Assembly (NCBI GenBank): GCA_035942915.1
Contig: DASZCR010000108.1
Span: forward strand, 1-18,486
DNA from: DASZCR01 sp035942915
GTDB taxonomy: Bacteria > Acidobacteriota > Blastocatellia > Pyrinomonadales > Pyrinomonadaceae
DNA: 18,486 bases
Reading direction: 5' to 3'
The notes below the pieces were generated by a model, which saw only the letters and a list, made by a program, of their open reading frames with translations, was not told the origin of the DNA and ran no database searches. This document shows positions 1 through 8,877 of the stretch, one piece after another. Position 1 is the first letter of the stretch. The number at the start of each line of letters is the position of its first letter. The position numbers and the translations under genes were made by a program.

Positions 1-1810
1 GAAGGGTCGCGGCGTCGGCAGCATACTCGCGCGTTTCGTGCGGCAGACTGAACTTGTCCGGCCCGTGATAGGTGAACTCCGTGCGGCGACGGTTGCCCGA
101 CTCGTCGTAGATGTTCGTCTCGAAGACGCGCGGGTTGAGCATGTAGGCGAGCGCGGTGTTGTCCTGCGTCCAACTGTTGGTCGTCCACTTCCTTTTGACT
201 CCGCCTGCCCATGTCTCTGTGCCGATAGTCAGCCCCTTGCCCCAACCGGAGGGGGCGAACAACTCCTTGTGAGTTGTCCCGTCGGGCGTGGTCACCTGTC
301 CCCACGCGCCTGCGGGGTCGAAAGAGTAAGTCGTGAGCGCCTCTTGATTGTTGTTGGCGTTGACCGCCCAGAATCTGCGCTCCGTGAAACGCGGACAGTC
401 GGTCTGCGCCGCGCCGGTCGAACCGGGCAGGTTGTAGGTCGTGTAGGAGAGTTGGTAGTTGTCGGCCGAGTAGTTACGAATCACGGAGACTTGTCCGTAG
501 GAGGTGTACTCGAAGTTGTAGCGCGTGCCGTCAGAGAAGCCGACCTGCGTCAGAACGGGAATGATTTTTCCGTTGGCGATGCTCGTCGCCAGTCCTGAGA
601 AGTTGGTCTGGATGGACAGATTGGAGTAGCCGAAGGTCGCCCAGACGTGCGTCTCCGCGACCGTTCCCGTCAAAGTCTCGCGCTTCCATTGTTGTTGAAT
701 GGATTGCAGGTTCAGGTTCGCGTCGTAGACGAAAGAGACGGTGCGTCCCAACGTGTCGCTGATAGATGAGAGACGGCCATAAGAGTTGTAGTTGGCGGTG
801 ATGAAGTTGCCGTTGCGGTCTTTGACCTCGGTGCAGCGATACTCGCCGTTGATGTACCAATAGGTCAGTTGCGTGCCGTCCGTCGTTCTGACGACGACCG
901 ACATGCCGTCGCCGGGCACGGTCAATTGAAGATAGGAAGAGTCGGCCGCCTCGTAGACGTTCGACGCGCCGACCTGACGTAGTTCGACGCGCGCACCTGA
1001 GGGAGTAATCAAGAGCAGAGAGTTCTGGCCGGTCGTGGGGTTGTAATAGAGCGTTTGGATAGAGGGAAAGCCAAGACGGAAGCCGGGAGTGGGATAGCCT
1101 CTGTCGGAATCGAAGCCGATAGACGTGCCGGAAGCGGATTTCGTCCAGACGCGCGAGTTATAGGAGAGAGACAGTCCGAGATTGAGACCGGAGCGGCCGG
1201 GCAGGCTCAGGATGGGCACGCTCCAATTGTAGTTGCCGGAGAGCAAATCGACGCCCGGCGCGCCCGTCCGATTCTTTAGCTCGGCGCGCTCCGGCGAATG
1301 GTTGTCCGATGCAGAGTAGATATCAGGCTCGTATGCGTCCGCGAGTGAACCGGCGGCGAGATGAGAATTGAGATGGCGAGAGCCGTCTTCGAGCCGCTTC
1401 AAAGCACGCGCGGAGAGGAGCGCGGCCGGTGCTGCGTCCGAGAGGTCGCGGCGGGCGTCTCTTGAGGAGAATCGAAATGGCGTCTCTGCGCGTAGATGGT
1501 CGTCGGCGTCGAGCGCGGCCAGTTCAATCTCGTCTTGCAAAGGCGTGCTCGCAGCGTCGCTCGCAGCAATGTCTGCGGGGCGACGCGTCGAGGGAATCGG
1601 CGCGGGCGCTTGCGGATGAGTTGGCGCGCGGCGACGCTCTACCTCAAGGTCTGGCAGGTCGATGGCCGGAGAGTTGCGCGTGCGGTGCGCGGGTGTGTCC
1701 TGTGGGGTGTTCGTCTTCTCCGGCTGTGCTGCTAATCGGGCAAAGGGCGAGACGAGCAGGATGAGGCACACGAAGACGGACATGCGAGAGGCGGCGAGGA
1801 CTGGACGCAC
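1..1810 (-). CDS. Secreted RHS/YD-repeat protein, N-terminal part (3' end outside the window)
   Basis: Continuous minus-strand frame of 603 codons with no stop, running off the left edge. The chosen start is GTG at 1810, because GGAAGGAG lies about 10 bases upstream; the in-frame ATG at 1783 has no such site. The GTG start gives a signal peptide: Arg-containing n-region, hydrophobic stretch (SVFVCLILLV), then LAAQ. Residues of roughly 30-180 are Ala/Arg/Asp/Pro-rich and look disordered. From about residue 185 a beta-rich RHS-type module begins (LLSGNYNWSVPILSLPG, then LSLSYNSRVW). YD-like strands follow at about 325-365 (DRNGNFITANYNSYGRL, TLGRTVSFVYDANLNL). RHS proteins are large surface or secreted shells that often carry a variable C-terminal toxin or domain. 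That end is not in the window, so any cargo is unknown. The gene is divergent from the hydrolase at 2075. The family call is firm; the function is not. Confidence 0.85.
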   Translation of the reverse strand, partial: MRPVLAASRMSVFVCLILLVSPFARLAAQPEKTNTPQDTPAHRTRNSPAIDLPDLEVERRRAPTHPQAPAPIPSTRRPADIAASDAASTPLQDEIELAALDADDHLRAETPFRFSSRDARRDLSDAAPAALLSARALKRLEDGSRHLNSHLAAGSLADAYEPDIYSASDNHSPERAELKNRTGAPGVDLLSGNYNWSVPILSLPGRSGLNLGLSLSYNSRVWTKSASGTSIGFDSDRGYPTPGFRLGFPSIQTLYYNPTTGQNSLLLITPSGARVELRQVGASNVYEAADSSYLQLTVPGDGMSVVVRTTDGTQLTYWYINGEYRCTEVKDRNGNFITANYNSYGRLSSISDTLGRTVSFVYDANLNLQSIQQQWKRETLTGTVAETHVWATFGYSNLSIQTNFSGLATSIANGKIIPVLTQVGFSDGTRYNFEYTSYGQVSVIRNYSADNYQLSYTTYNLPGSTGAAQTDCPRFTERRFWAVNANNNQEALTTYSFDPAGAWGQVTTPDGTTHKELFAPSGWGKGLTIGTETWAGGVKRKWTTNSWTQDNTALAYMLNPRVFETNIYDESGNRRRTEFTYHGPDKFSLPHETREYAADAATL

Positions 1811-2074
1811 TACGGGACGACTCCTTCCGGGTCTATGCTTCTTCTGCGTTGATTAACCTGAGGCTAGCGAAGGGTAATTCGGTAGCTCGTGGGGTTTAAG
1901 ATTCAGCGGTTAGGTGGACTCGCCGGAACCTTTATGAGAGACCGGCTCACGATAATCGCGGAAGCCTGCTCTGTCAATGGATTTCTACGCTTGCCGACGC
2001 ACACTGGCAACCGCTTATGTCCATCGGTTATGCTTCGCGCCATACACTCTTTTATCTCAGCCGGGAGGGTCGAT
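1811..2074. other. Divergent intergenic region between the RHS gene and the hydrolase gene
   Basis: A 264-bp spacer that must hold the start signals of both divergent genes. Ribosome-binding sites are visible at both edges: GGAAGGAG for the minus-strand gene and GGGAGGG at 2063-2069 for the plus-strand gene. The plus-strand hydrolase frame stays open back to 1889, but this extension would place 62 polar residues before an obvious signal peptide, so it is treated as non-coding. No sigma-70 promoter of good quality could be picked. Confidence 0.5.
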
Positions 2075-3118
2075 GTGAGGAAACGTGTCTACTGTCTGCT
2101 GGTGTTGTCTCTCTTCATCTGCGGCGCACAGGCCGCGTCGGGTCAAGACCGCGACATTGAATCGACCGAAGGCAGACTAGTCGGCGAGCGCGCACTCGAC
2201 CCGGAGTTGACTAATTATCCGTACCCTTTTCCCGTCCGCTTCTACGAGGTAGAGACGCAGGGGCAGAAACTACGGATGGCTTATCTGGATATGGCCTCCG
2301 CCAAGCCGAACGGACGCACGGTCGTGCTCCTGCACGGCAAGAACTTCTCCGCCGCTTACTGGGCTGAGACCATCAAGCCGCTTCTGGCAGAGGGCTACCG
2401 CGTCGTCGCGCCCGACCAGATTGGCTTCGGCAAGTCGTCGAAGCCCGCCTCCTATCAGTTCAGCTTTCAGGCGTTGGCCGCCAACACGCGTTCGCTGCTC
2501 GACTCGCTCCGTGTCGGGAAGTTCGTTCTGGTCGGGCACTCGATGGGAGGGATGCTGGCCGTGCGGATGGCTTTGATGTATCCCGAACGGGTCGAAAGAC
2601 TCGTCCTCGTCAACCCCATCGGGCTGGAGGATTGGAAACTCGTCGCGCCTTACAGGACAGTTGACGAGAACTTCGCGCAGGAGTTGCGCGCCACACCTGA
2701 GTCCATCAAAGAGTATCAGCGCGTGAACTACTTCGGCGGCGAGTGGAAGCCGGAGTACAACGCGCTGACGGAGATTCTCGCCGGATGGACGCGCCATCCC
2801 GAATACAGGAGAGTCGCCTGGAACGCTGCGCTCACCTCCGATATGGTCTTCACGCAGCCCGTCCTCTACGAGTTCGACCGTGTGCGGACGCCGACGCTCC
2901 TCATCATCGGGCAGAGAGACCGCACGGCCATCGGCAAAGACCGTCTCCCGAAGGAGGTCGCCGCGCGCATGGGCGACTATCCGACTCTGGGTAAGGCGGC
3001 GGCAAGGCGCATCCCCGGCGCGCGTCTGTTCGAGATAGCGGAGGCCGGTCATCTGCCGCAGGTCGAGTCGTTCCCGAAATACATCCGCGCGCTGCTGGAT
3101 TTCATCTCGGCCGGTTGA
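2075..3118 (+). CDS. Exported alpha/beta hydrolase
   Basis: A 347-aa protein with an N-terminal signal peptide (MRKRVYCLLVLSLFICGAQA, cleavage probably near residue 20-23) and an alpha/beta-hydrolase fold. The oxyanion-hole motif HGKN is at 87-90 and the nucleophile elbow GHSMGG at 154-159 gives Ser156. The acid is probably Asp282 in GQRD and the base His326 in EAGH. The full triad is present, so the enzyme should act on an ester, epoxide, haloalkane or C-C substrate outside the cytoplasm; the substrate cannot be read from sequence. The cap region (about 185-265) is of the short helical type seen in haloalkane-dehalogenase/epoxide-hydrolase-like members. The GTG start at 2075 was chosen because GGGAGGG ends five bases before it and it begins exactly at the signal peptide. 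Upstream starts in the same frame have no ribosome site. It converges on the permease gene with a 27-bp gap. Confidence 0.88.
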   Translation: MRKRVYCLLVLSLFICGAQAASGQDRDIESTEGRLVGERALDPELTNYPYPFPVRFYEVETQGQKLRMAYLDMASAKPNGRTVVLLHGKNFSAAYWAETIKPLLAEGYRVVAPDQIGFGKSSKPASYQFSFQALAANTRSLLDSLRVGKFVLVGHSMGGMLAVRMALMYPERVERLVLVNPIGLEDWKLVAPYRTVDENFAQELRATPESIKEYQRVNYFGGEWKPEYNALTEILAGWTRHPEYRRVAWNAALTSDMVFTQPVLYEFDRVRTPTLLIIGQRDRTAIGKDRLPKEVAARMGDYPTLGKAAARRIPGARLFEIAEAGHLPQVESFPKYIRALLDFISAG

Positions 3119-3145
3119 GAGTTGCAGGCCGCGCGGCGTCTCACA

Positions 3146-4543
3146 TCAATCGTGTCTTAAAGCCGTGACGGGATTGACGCGCGAGGCGCGCGCGGCCGGG
3201 TAGAGCGCGGCGGCGATTGAAACCAGAACGGCGAAGAGGATGGCTCCGAGCCAGAGGTAGGCCGGGAGCGAGAACAGGTCTATGTAGCCCGCCCCGCGCG
3301 TCTCAAGAATGAACTTGTTGACAATCTCGTTTCCGAGTGCGTCAAGCCCCCATGCCAGCAGCGCGCCCAGTGTGCCGCCGACCAATCCAATCACCGCCGC
3401 CTCGACGAAGAAAATAAGCTTGATTTCGCGGTCTTTCGCGCCGATGGCTTTCATGATGCCTATCTCGCGCGTGCGTTCCAGAATGGACATCAGCATCGTG
3501 TTGGTGATTCCGAGCGAGGCGACGAGCAGAGAGATGCCGCCGAGCAGACCGAGCGCCGAGTTGATAATCAGGAAAGTGGTCTGCACCTGCTTGAACTCGT
3601 CGATGAAGGAGAAGCTGCCGAAGCCGAGTGCGGTCAGACGCTGGCGTACTTCGGAGAGCACTACCGGGTCTGTCACGCGCAGCACGGCCGTTGTGAAGCT
3701 GACCTTCTCCTGTTCGCCGACCGAGCCTTTTTTACGCGCCAGACGCAAGGCCACCTGATTGAGTGACTCTTGATGCTCGTCCTTCCAAGCGCGCGCCACC
3801 TGCATCGGCAGGTAGACATCAGGCATCGGCACCATCCCCCGAAAACGGTTTCCGCCCTCCGCTTCCCTCAAGACGCCGACGATGCGAAACGAACGTGCCA
3901 CGACGAGTTCGTCGGGTTTTGCGCGCTCGCCGTTTTCGTTGGCCGGAGCGTCGAGCAGTTCAATCGTCTGGCCGATGCCGTCCGAAGGTCGGCGGTAGCC
4001 GAACCCGCGCATGAAGTTGGCGCTGACGACCGCTTCGTCCGTGCTCGCTTCGTCAAACATCTTGCCTGCGGCAAACTCTCTGAACTGAGTCGAGGGGTCG
4101 GAGGCGAGCGCGCCGCCGAGAGAAATCATCTGCGTCCGCCCGGCCGCCTGCACGTAGGCGGAAAAGAGGATGTGCGGTCTGATGAAGGTGACGCCGGGGA
4201 TGCGCGCGATTTCTTCGAGAGCGCCGTCATCGAGCGAGCGTTGCGGAATCCTGTCGGGGTGCGGGCCGTCGCCTACCTGCGCGACAGGACGTGCCGGAGC
4301 GCCGGGGCGCGGCGCGCGGTCGGAAGCGAGGCTCAGGAGCGAGCGCCCGTAGACGTGCACCTCGCTGAAGGCGTCGAGCTTCTGAAAGCGCGCGAGCGCA
4401 TCGCGCCGGAGGCCGAGACCGAAGGAAATCATCGACACGATGACGGCGACGCCGATGACGACGCCTGCCGTCGTTAAGGCCACGCGCAGTTTTGCCCCGC
4501 GCAGGTTACGCAGAGAGAGTTTGAGAATGTCGAAGAAGTTCAT
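3146..4543 (-). CDS. MacB/LolC-type ABC transporter permease (FtsX domain)
   Basis: A 465-aa permease with the classic type VII ABC layout. It has one transmembrane helix near the N-terminus (about 22-44), a large extracytoplasmic MacB core domain (about 45-320), then three helices at about 324-348, 377-400 and 430-450. Family hallmarks are ERTREIGIMKAIGA between helices 2 and 3 and YPAARASRVNPVTALR at the C-terminus. The periplasmic domain carries an extra Pro/Arg-rich stretch at about 75-105. These permeases use ATP in the cytoplasm to move or extract substrates on the outer side of the membrane (lipoproteins, peptides, antibiotics). It follows the ATPase gene by 51 bp and is the last gene of the minus-strand run. 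The ribosome site before ATG 4543 is weak. Substrate unknown; its position suggests the product of the upstream peptide cassette. Confidence 0.9.
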   Translation of the reverse strand: MNFFDILKLSLRNLRGAKLRVALTTAGVVIGVAVIVSMISFGLGLRRDALARFQKLDAFSEVHVYGRSLLSLASDRAPRPGAPARPVAQVGDGPHPDRIPQRSLDDGALEEIARIPGVTFIRPHILFSAYVQAAGRTQMISLGGALASDPSTQFREFAAGKMFDEASTDEAVVSANFMRGFGYRRPSDGIGQTIELLDAPANENGERAKPDELVVARSFRIVGVLREAEGGNRFRGMVPMPDVYLPMQVARAWKDEHQESLNQVALRLARKKGSVGEQEKVSFTTAVLRVTDPVVLSEVRQRLTALGFGSFSFIDEFKQVQTTFLIINSALGLLGGISLLVASLGITNTMLMSILERTREIGIMKAIGAKDREIKLIFFVEAAVIGLVGGTLGALLAWGLDALGNEIVNKFILETRGAGYIDLFSLPAYLWLGAILFAVLVSIAAALYPAARASRVNPVTALRHD

Positions 4544-4594
4544 GGCACATGCATTCGTCCGTGTTGAGGACGCGAAAATTCGTTCGTGACGAGC

Positions 4595-5317
4595 CTAGTT
4601 GTAGAGCGGCTCGAAGCTGTGTGCGACTGCCTGCTCGACCGTCAGGACGCGTCCGTCTTCCATGAGAATCGTCCGGTCGGCGAAGCGCGCCGCGAGTTCG
4701 TTGTCGTGTGTCACCATCAGGACTGTCAGGCCGTCGCTCTCGACCAACTCTCTCAGGAGGGCGAGGATTTCGCGCGAGCGGGTCGTATCGAGATTCCCGG
4801 TCGGCTCGTCTGCAAGGAGCAGGCGGGGCGAGTTCGCCAGCGCGCGCGCAATGGCGACGCGTTGCTGCTCGCCGCCGGAAAGCTCCGAAGGTCTGTGCAT
4901 CATCCGGTCGCCCAGTCCGACGCGACCCAGCAGTTCAGACGTGCGCTTTGCTCTTTCGCCGCCGCGAACGCCGCCGAAGGCGAGCGCGAGAGCGACGTTC
5001 TCGGCGGCCGTCATCGTCGGGATGAGGTTGAAGTTCTGAAAAATCATGCCGACGCTGTGACGCCTGTAGTCTGCCAGTTGCTCTTTGTCGAGCGTGTCGA
5101 GCACTCTGCCTTCAAAACAGACCTGCCCGCTGCTCGGTTGGTCGAGGCCGCCGAGAAGGTTGAGCAGTGTGGACTTGCCGGAGCCTGAAGCGCCGCGAAT
5201 GGCGACGAACTCACCTTTGTCAACCATGACCGAAACGCCGTCGAGCGCGGCCACTTCGGAGTTTCCGACGCGGTAGAGTTTCGTGACCCGGCGTGCTTCC
5301 AAGATAGGTTCTGACAT
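4595..5317 (-). CDS. MacB/LolD-type ABC transporter ATP-binding protein
   Basis: About 240 aa, the normal size for a stand-alone LolD/MacB-like ATPase. All motifs are intact (numbering from an alternative ATG two codons upstream, at 5323): Walker A GASGSGKST 44-52, Q-loop Gln96 in IFQNFNLIP, signature LSGGEQQRVAIARAL from 148, Walker B LLLADEP with Asp172 and Glu173, and the H-loop His206 in VTHD. IFQNFNLIPTMTAAENV is typical of the MacB/LolD group. ATG 5317 is preferred because AGGA sits about nine bases upstream; from 5323 the same site would be only three bases away. The frame is open for another 167 codons upstream, but that stretch lies inside the preceding gene in another frame. It starts 23 bp after that gene's stop and pairs with the permease downstream. 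Confidence 0.92.
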   Translation of the reverse strand: MSEPILEARRVTKLYRVGNSEVAALDGVSVMVDKGEFVAIRGASGSGKSTLLNLLGGLDQPSSGQVCFEGRVLDTLDKEQLADYRRHSVGMIFQNFNLIPTMTAAENVALALAFGGVRGGERAKRTSELLGRVGLGDRMMHRPSELSGGEQQRVAIARALANSPRLLLADEPTGNLDTTRSREILALLRELVESDGLTVLMVTHDNELAARFADRTILMEDGRVLTVEQAVAHSFEPLYN

Positions 5318-5340
5318 CTTCATCTTTCCTCGCGTGTCGA

Positions 5341-7140
5341 TTAACGCGTGACCGAACCCCGCGACGTGTAGCGGAGCACGAAGTCGGCGCTGTTCTGGCA
5401 CGGCTGCAACTCGATGGTCGTGTTTGTCGTCTGTGCCTCGCGGCGCAGTTGTGCGCGCTGTTTGGCGTCCGCCGCAGCGCGGTGCGCCCCCGCGCCCGAT
5501 TTTGTAGCAGTGTTTGTGAGCGCGATTGCCAGATAGCGTCCGGGAGCGAGATTGTCGAATCCGAACTCGCCATCCGTGCCGACAGGCGCTTGTGCGTAGC
5601 GCAGCGAATCGTCGGCCGACTCCGCTTCGAGCGGCACGAGATAGACACGCAGATTCGCGGGCAGTGACGCGCCTTCGACGGCAGGCACGACGCGACCGCG
5701 CAGCGACGCCGCGCCTTCGGCCAGAGTGACGTTGAAGCCTTCGACCTGTGCGCCCTGTTTGACGGCGAGGGTGAAGGGCGAGGCGGCGTTCGCTCCTGAG
5801 AGTGCGGCTGAGCGGATGTACCAATTGCGGCTCGGCAGACGCGGCTCGACGAAGTAGTCTCCGGCGTTGAGGTTGCCGAGCACGAATTTGCCTTCTGCGT
5901 CCGGCATGGTGCTGGCAGGCGTGGCGACGCCCGGTTTGTCAGTCTGCGAGTCCTGCGCGTGAGCGAGGATGACCGTCTCTTCGAGCAGCGCGCGACGGTT
6001 GTCGAGGCACTGCCCGCCTTCTCTGACCGGCGCGGCTTCGAGCACGACACGTCCGGCGATGGAGCCGAAGGGCAGCAGCGTCAGTGCCACGCCGCGAACG
6101 TCCGCACCTCGCACCGTGAGCCGACGCGGCAACGAAGCCGCCTGCGACGCGTCGCGTGCGCTAATCTCATAGTCGCCGTCGGGCACGGCGTCGAGCGCAA
6201 AGTCGGCGGTGCCGTCTCGCGGCGTGAGCGGCGCAGAAATGATGGGAACGCCGGTCGTCGTGTGTGTCAGCGTGATGACGATGCCAGCCGCAGACCGTTC
6301 GCGCGGCGCGGAGATGCCGGCGACGCTGCCGCTAATCGTATAGGCGCGCTCCTCGCGGAAACGTATGTCAATGCCGCTCGATTCCTGCCCGGACATGACC
6401 TGCACGGGCAAGGCGTTGGCGAGACCGGCTGAGGGGTAGAAGATGTTTGCCCGTTCCCTGCCCGCGACGTTTGGAGAGTTGCCCGCAACGGCGACGAGAT
6501 ACGAGCCGGGTTCGAGGCCATAGAGGCGATAGACGCCCCTGTCATCCGTCCGCCAGACGCGCGACGGCGCAGCATCGCGCGCGGGCTGGCCTCCGGCATC
6601 CTTCACGCGTACGGCACGTACCTGTGCGGCCGCCAGCGGTTCGCCGTTCGTATTCAGCACGCGCCCCGTAATCACTCCTCCCTTGACCATCCTGAGCGTA
6701 ACGAAGTCGCCGACGTGGTAGTAGACAGCCTGACCGGAGAGGTCATCATGCGCGGTGACGTATCCCGGCGCGACCGCCGTCAGCGTGTAAGCGCCCGGCC
6801 GCAGATTGCTCGCTTGAAAAGCTCCTTCCTCGTCAGTGGCAAGGAGAACAGGGCTGCCCTTGTGTGCGGCCGAACGCAGAACGACGGTCGCGTTTGCCAG
6901 CGGCCTGTTGCTCTCTTGCAGGAGGACGCGCCCTTTGAGCGTGCCCGCGAGGCCGCCGTCGTCGCTGCTCTTGTCTGTCTGAAGCGACCGCGACGAGTTG
7001 CGGGGAACAGCCGGGTCGAGATGCTGTGCGCTCGACGTGGCGACGAGTAGCAGTGTCGTCAGCACGGCGAGGAGTAAACGGACAGGCTCGAAACGCCGTC
7101 GGCTCTGTCGTCCTGTCAACGCGAAAGATGAACTGTTCAC
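5341..7140 (-). CDS. Secreted carboxypeptidase-regulatory-like repeat protein (second of tandem pair)
   Basis: A 599-aa protein with a signal peptide (Arg-rich n-region, then VRLLLAVLTTLLLVATSSAQ) followed by about five beta-sandwich modules of the CarboxypepD_reg/Cna-B type. Each opens with a GxVxGxV-like strand and closes with a GxFxxxxLxPGxYxL-like strand: GRVLLQ...NLRPGAYTLTA, GRVLNTNGEPL...GLEPGSYLVAVA, SGSVAG...AVPDGDYEISA, GRVVLE...NLNAGDYFVEP, GRVVPA...NLAPGRYLAIA. No catalytic motif is visible. The job is probably structural, adhesive or carrier-like in the envelope. The start is GTG 7140, whose GTGA overlaps the stop of the preceding gene by four bases, with GGAG just upstream; this indicates translational coupling. 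Its modules and their order resemble the upstream neighbour, so the two are likely paralogues. Confidence 0.82.
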   Translation of the reverse strand: MNSSSFALTGRQSRRRFEPVRLLLAVLTTLLLVATSSAQHLDPAVPRNSSRSLQTDKSSDDGGLAGTLKGRVLLQESNRPLANATVVLRSAAHKGSPVLLATDEEGAFQASNLRPGAYTLTAVAPGYVTAHDDLSGQAVYYHVGDFVTLRMVKGGVITGRVLNTNGEPLAAAQVRAVRVKDAGGQPARDAAPSRVWRTDDRGVYRLYGLEPGSYLVAVAGNSPNVAGRERANIFYPSAGLANALPVQVMSGQESSGIDIRFREERAYTISGSVAGISAPRERSAAGIVITLTHTTTGVPIISAPLTPRDGTADFALDAVPDGDYEISARDASQAASLPRRLTVRGADVRGVALTLLPFGSIAGRVVLEAAPVREGGQCLDNRRALLEETVILAHAQDSQTDKPGVATPASTMPDAEGKFVLGNLNAGDYFVEPRLPSRNWYIRSAALSGANAASPFTLAVKQGAQVEGFNVTLAEGAASLRGRVVPAVEGASLPANLRVYLVPLEAESADDSLRYAQAPVGTDGEFGFDNLAPGRYLAIALTNTATKSGAGAHRAAADAKQRAQLRREAQTTNTTIELQPCQNSADFVLRYTSRGSVTR

Positions 7141-8816
7141 TTCTCCGTCTCCGTCTTGCTCTCGTTCAGGTTAAGTACCAGCGCGACCTCTGGCTCGGAC
7201 GCGCCGCCCACTCTCACGAGCATCTTCGTGCTCGGCGGCTTGGCGGAAACGTTCGCGCCAGCGACGGCTGGCGACCTCGCAACCAGAACGAACTCGTAAT
7301 CGCCTGCCGCCAAACCCTCGACGACGAAGCGGCCGTCCGCGCCGACTTCGGCCGCAGGGTAACGCGGCAAGATGGTCGGCCCTTCGCGTCGCACGTAGAT
7401 GAAAAATCGTGTGCCGGGCGGCGGCGTCCCGCCTGCCAGTCGCATCTGCCCGCGCACGACGTAGTTGCCATAAGCGAGCACGACACGCACTCCCGCAATC
7501 TGCTCGTCAGAATTAATCCTGATGCCGTCCTGCTGCACGACGCCGTCGCGTTCGACGCGCAGGAGCGTGAAGCCTGTGGGCAGACGCGCGGCGCTGCCGA
7601 CGACCAATCTGCCGGGGCGCAGACCGCTGAGGAGAAAGCTGCCGTCTGCGTTGACCCTCGACGGGACGGTGGCGGGCGAAATGGCCTCCGGCTGATAGAG
7701 GAACGCGCTGACGGGGACGTGCGCCAGCCTTTGCAGAATGGTCGTGTCGGTTGCGCCCTCGACCACCACGACGCCGCTCAGCCGCGCGCCTCGCTGCACC
7801 TTCAAATCCAGACCGCTCACGTCACCGTTATCGACCTCGAATTGAAGCGGCTCGCTGTAGGCGTCGCTCTCGCCGCTCGCAGGGACGTAGACAACGTAGC
7901 GTCCGGGCGCAAGGCCGTTCAGCTTGAATTCGCCATCAGCGCCGGAGCGCAAGTTCGAGGCGGGCGCGTTGATAAGCTGGCGGCTGTCGCGGAGAAGCCC
8001 ATAGCTCAAACGGACACCGGCGACGGGCTGGCCGCTCACAGAGTCCGTGATGCGACCCGTGACGGCGAAAGTCCGCGCGGGGCGTGCGAGATTGATGTTG
8101 ATGTTCGTGACCTCAGCGCCCGCCGAAACTTCGACCGCAACGGCTCTCAACTCTTCGGTCGCGTCCGGGTGAAACGTGCGCTGATAAAATTTTCTGCCGC
8201 GCAGGCCGGAGGGGGGCGCGCTGCCGCTCTGTCCGGCGCTGACGAGATAACGACCCGGAGGCACGCCGTAGATGCGATAGATTCCCCGGTCATCCGTCTC
8301 AAAGCTGAGATTCGACGAAAGCAGTGCCGCGCGCTCCGCCGCCGCACCTTCGACGGGCGTCAGCGTCACACGCTCGGCAATCACCGGCAGACCTTCGGCG
8401 TCCGTCACCTGCCCGGTGATGACGCCGCCACGCGTCAGAGCGAAATCGACCCCTTCGACGTTCTGTCCGGCGGAGATGTCGAGCCACCTGCCGCCGCGTC
8501 CTGAAGCCGTCTGCGGCGGAGCAACTAACGTGGGAGCGACGGGCACTACCTGATAACTGCCCGCGCTCACGCCCGTCAGGCGAAAGCGACCTTCCGTATC
8601 CGTCAACGCACGCGCGAGGGCGACGGAGGAGCGGTTGTTCCGCGCCAGAAGCAGCACTTCCACGCCCGGAGCAGCCTTCCCCTCAACCGTCACCCGCCCG
8701 GAAATCGTCGCCGCCGCAGCAGCAGCGGTCTGCGTACTCTGCCGCGCAGCGGCGGCAATAGTCGTGCATCCGAGGAAGAGGGTGAGGATGAAAAGACGTG
8801 TGAGAGAAAGCGTCAT
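7137..8816 (-). CDS. Secreted carboxypeptidase-regulatory-like repeat protein (first of tandem pair)
   Basis: A 559-aa protein with a clear signal peptide (LTRLFILTLFLGCTTIAAAA) and then five or six CarboxypepD_reg/Cna-B-like beta-sandwich modules. Module ends can be read as GVSAGSYQVVPVA, GVPPGRYLVSAG, GLAPGRYVVYVPA, GLRPGRLVVGSA and GLAAGDYEFVLVA. Module starts include SGRVTVEGKAAPG, TGQVTDAEGLPV and TGRITDSVSGQPVAG. No enzyme motif, no transmembrane segment after the signal, and no outer-membrane barrel. The start ATG 8816 is supported by AAGGAG six bases upstream, the best ribosome site in this minus-strand run. It lies 61 bp after the S41 peptidase gene and overlaps the next gene by four bases. 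A Cys in the signal region (FLGC) is only a marginal lipobox, so lipid anchoring is possible but not shown. Confidence 0.82.
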   Translation of the reverse strand: MTLSLTRLFILTLFLGCTTIAAAARQSTQTAAAAAATISGRVTVEGKAAPGVEVLLLARNNRSSVALARALTDTEGRFRLTGVSAGSYQVVPVAPTLVAPPQTASGRGGRWLDISAGQNVEGVDFALTRGGVITGQVTDAEGLPVIAERVTLTPVEGAAAERAALLSSNLSFETDDRGIYRIYGVPPGRYLVSAGQSGSAPPSGLRGRKFYQRTFHPDATEELRAVAVEVSAGAEVTNININLARPARTFAVTGRITDSVSGQPVAGVRLSYGLLRDSRQLINAPASNLRSGADGEFKLNGLAPGRYVVYVPASGESDAYSEPLQFEVDNGDVSGLDLKVQRGARLSGVVVVEGATDTTILQRLAHVPVSAFLYQPEAISPATVPSRVNADGSFLLSGLRPGRLVVGSAARLPTGFTLLRVERDGVVQQDGIRINSDEQIAGVRVVLAYGNYVVRGQMRLAGGTPPPGTRFFIYVRREGPTILPRYPAAEVGADGRFVVEGLAAGDYEFVLVARSPAVAGANVSAKPPSTKMLVRVGGASEPEVALVLNLNESKTETEK

Positions 8817-8877
8817 CGGTTACTCCTTCAGACAAAAGTTCTCGCGGCAGCTTTATCTGGAGTTGGATAAAGCCACA

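Noticed and set aside
38..598. Plus-strand open frame of 186 codons
   Set aside because: Antisense to the RHS-repeat frame, which reads through as a coherent YD-repeat-type protein; the plus-strand product is Arg/Val-rich shadow sequence.
1889..2074. Upstream extension of the hydrolase frame
   Set aside because: It would place 62 residues before a clear signal peptide; the GTG at 2075 has GGGAGGG at good spacing.
3119..3145. Bidirectional terminator between the convergent hydrolase and permease genes
   Set aside because: Only a short GCCGCGCGGC palindrome is present, with no T run on either strand.
5324..5824. 167-codon N-terminal extension of the ABC ATPase
   Set aside because: It lies inside the upstream repeat-protein gene in another frame, is Arg-rich and unlike any ATPase; the normal ATPase size is reached from 5317.
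7026..8504. 492-codon plus-strand open frame
   Set aside because: Antisense to the secreted repeat protein at 7137-8816, which has a signal peptide, a ribosome site and recognisable modules; long antisense frames are expected at this GC content.
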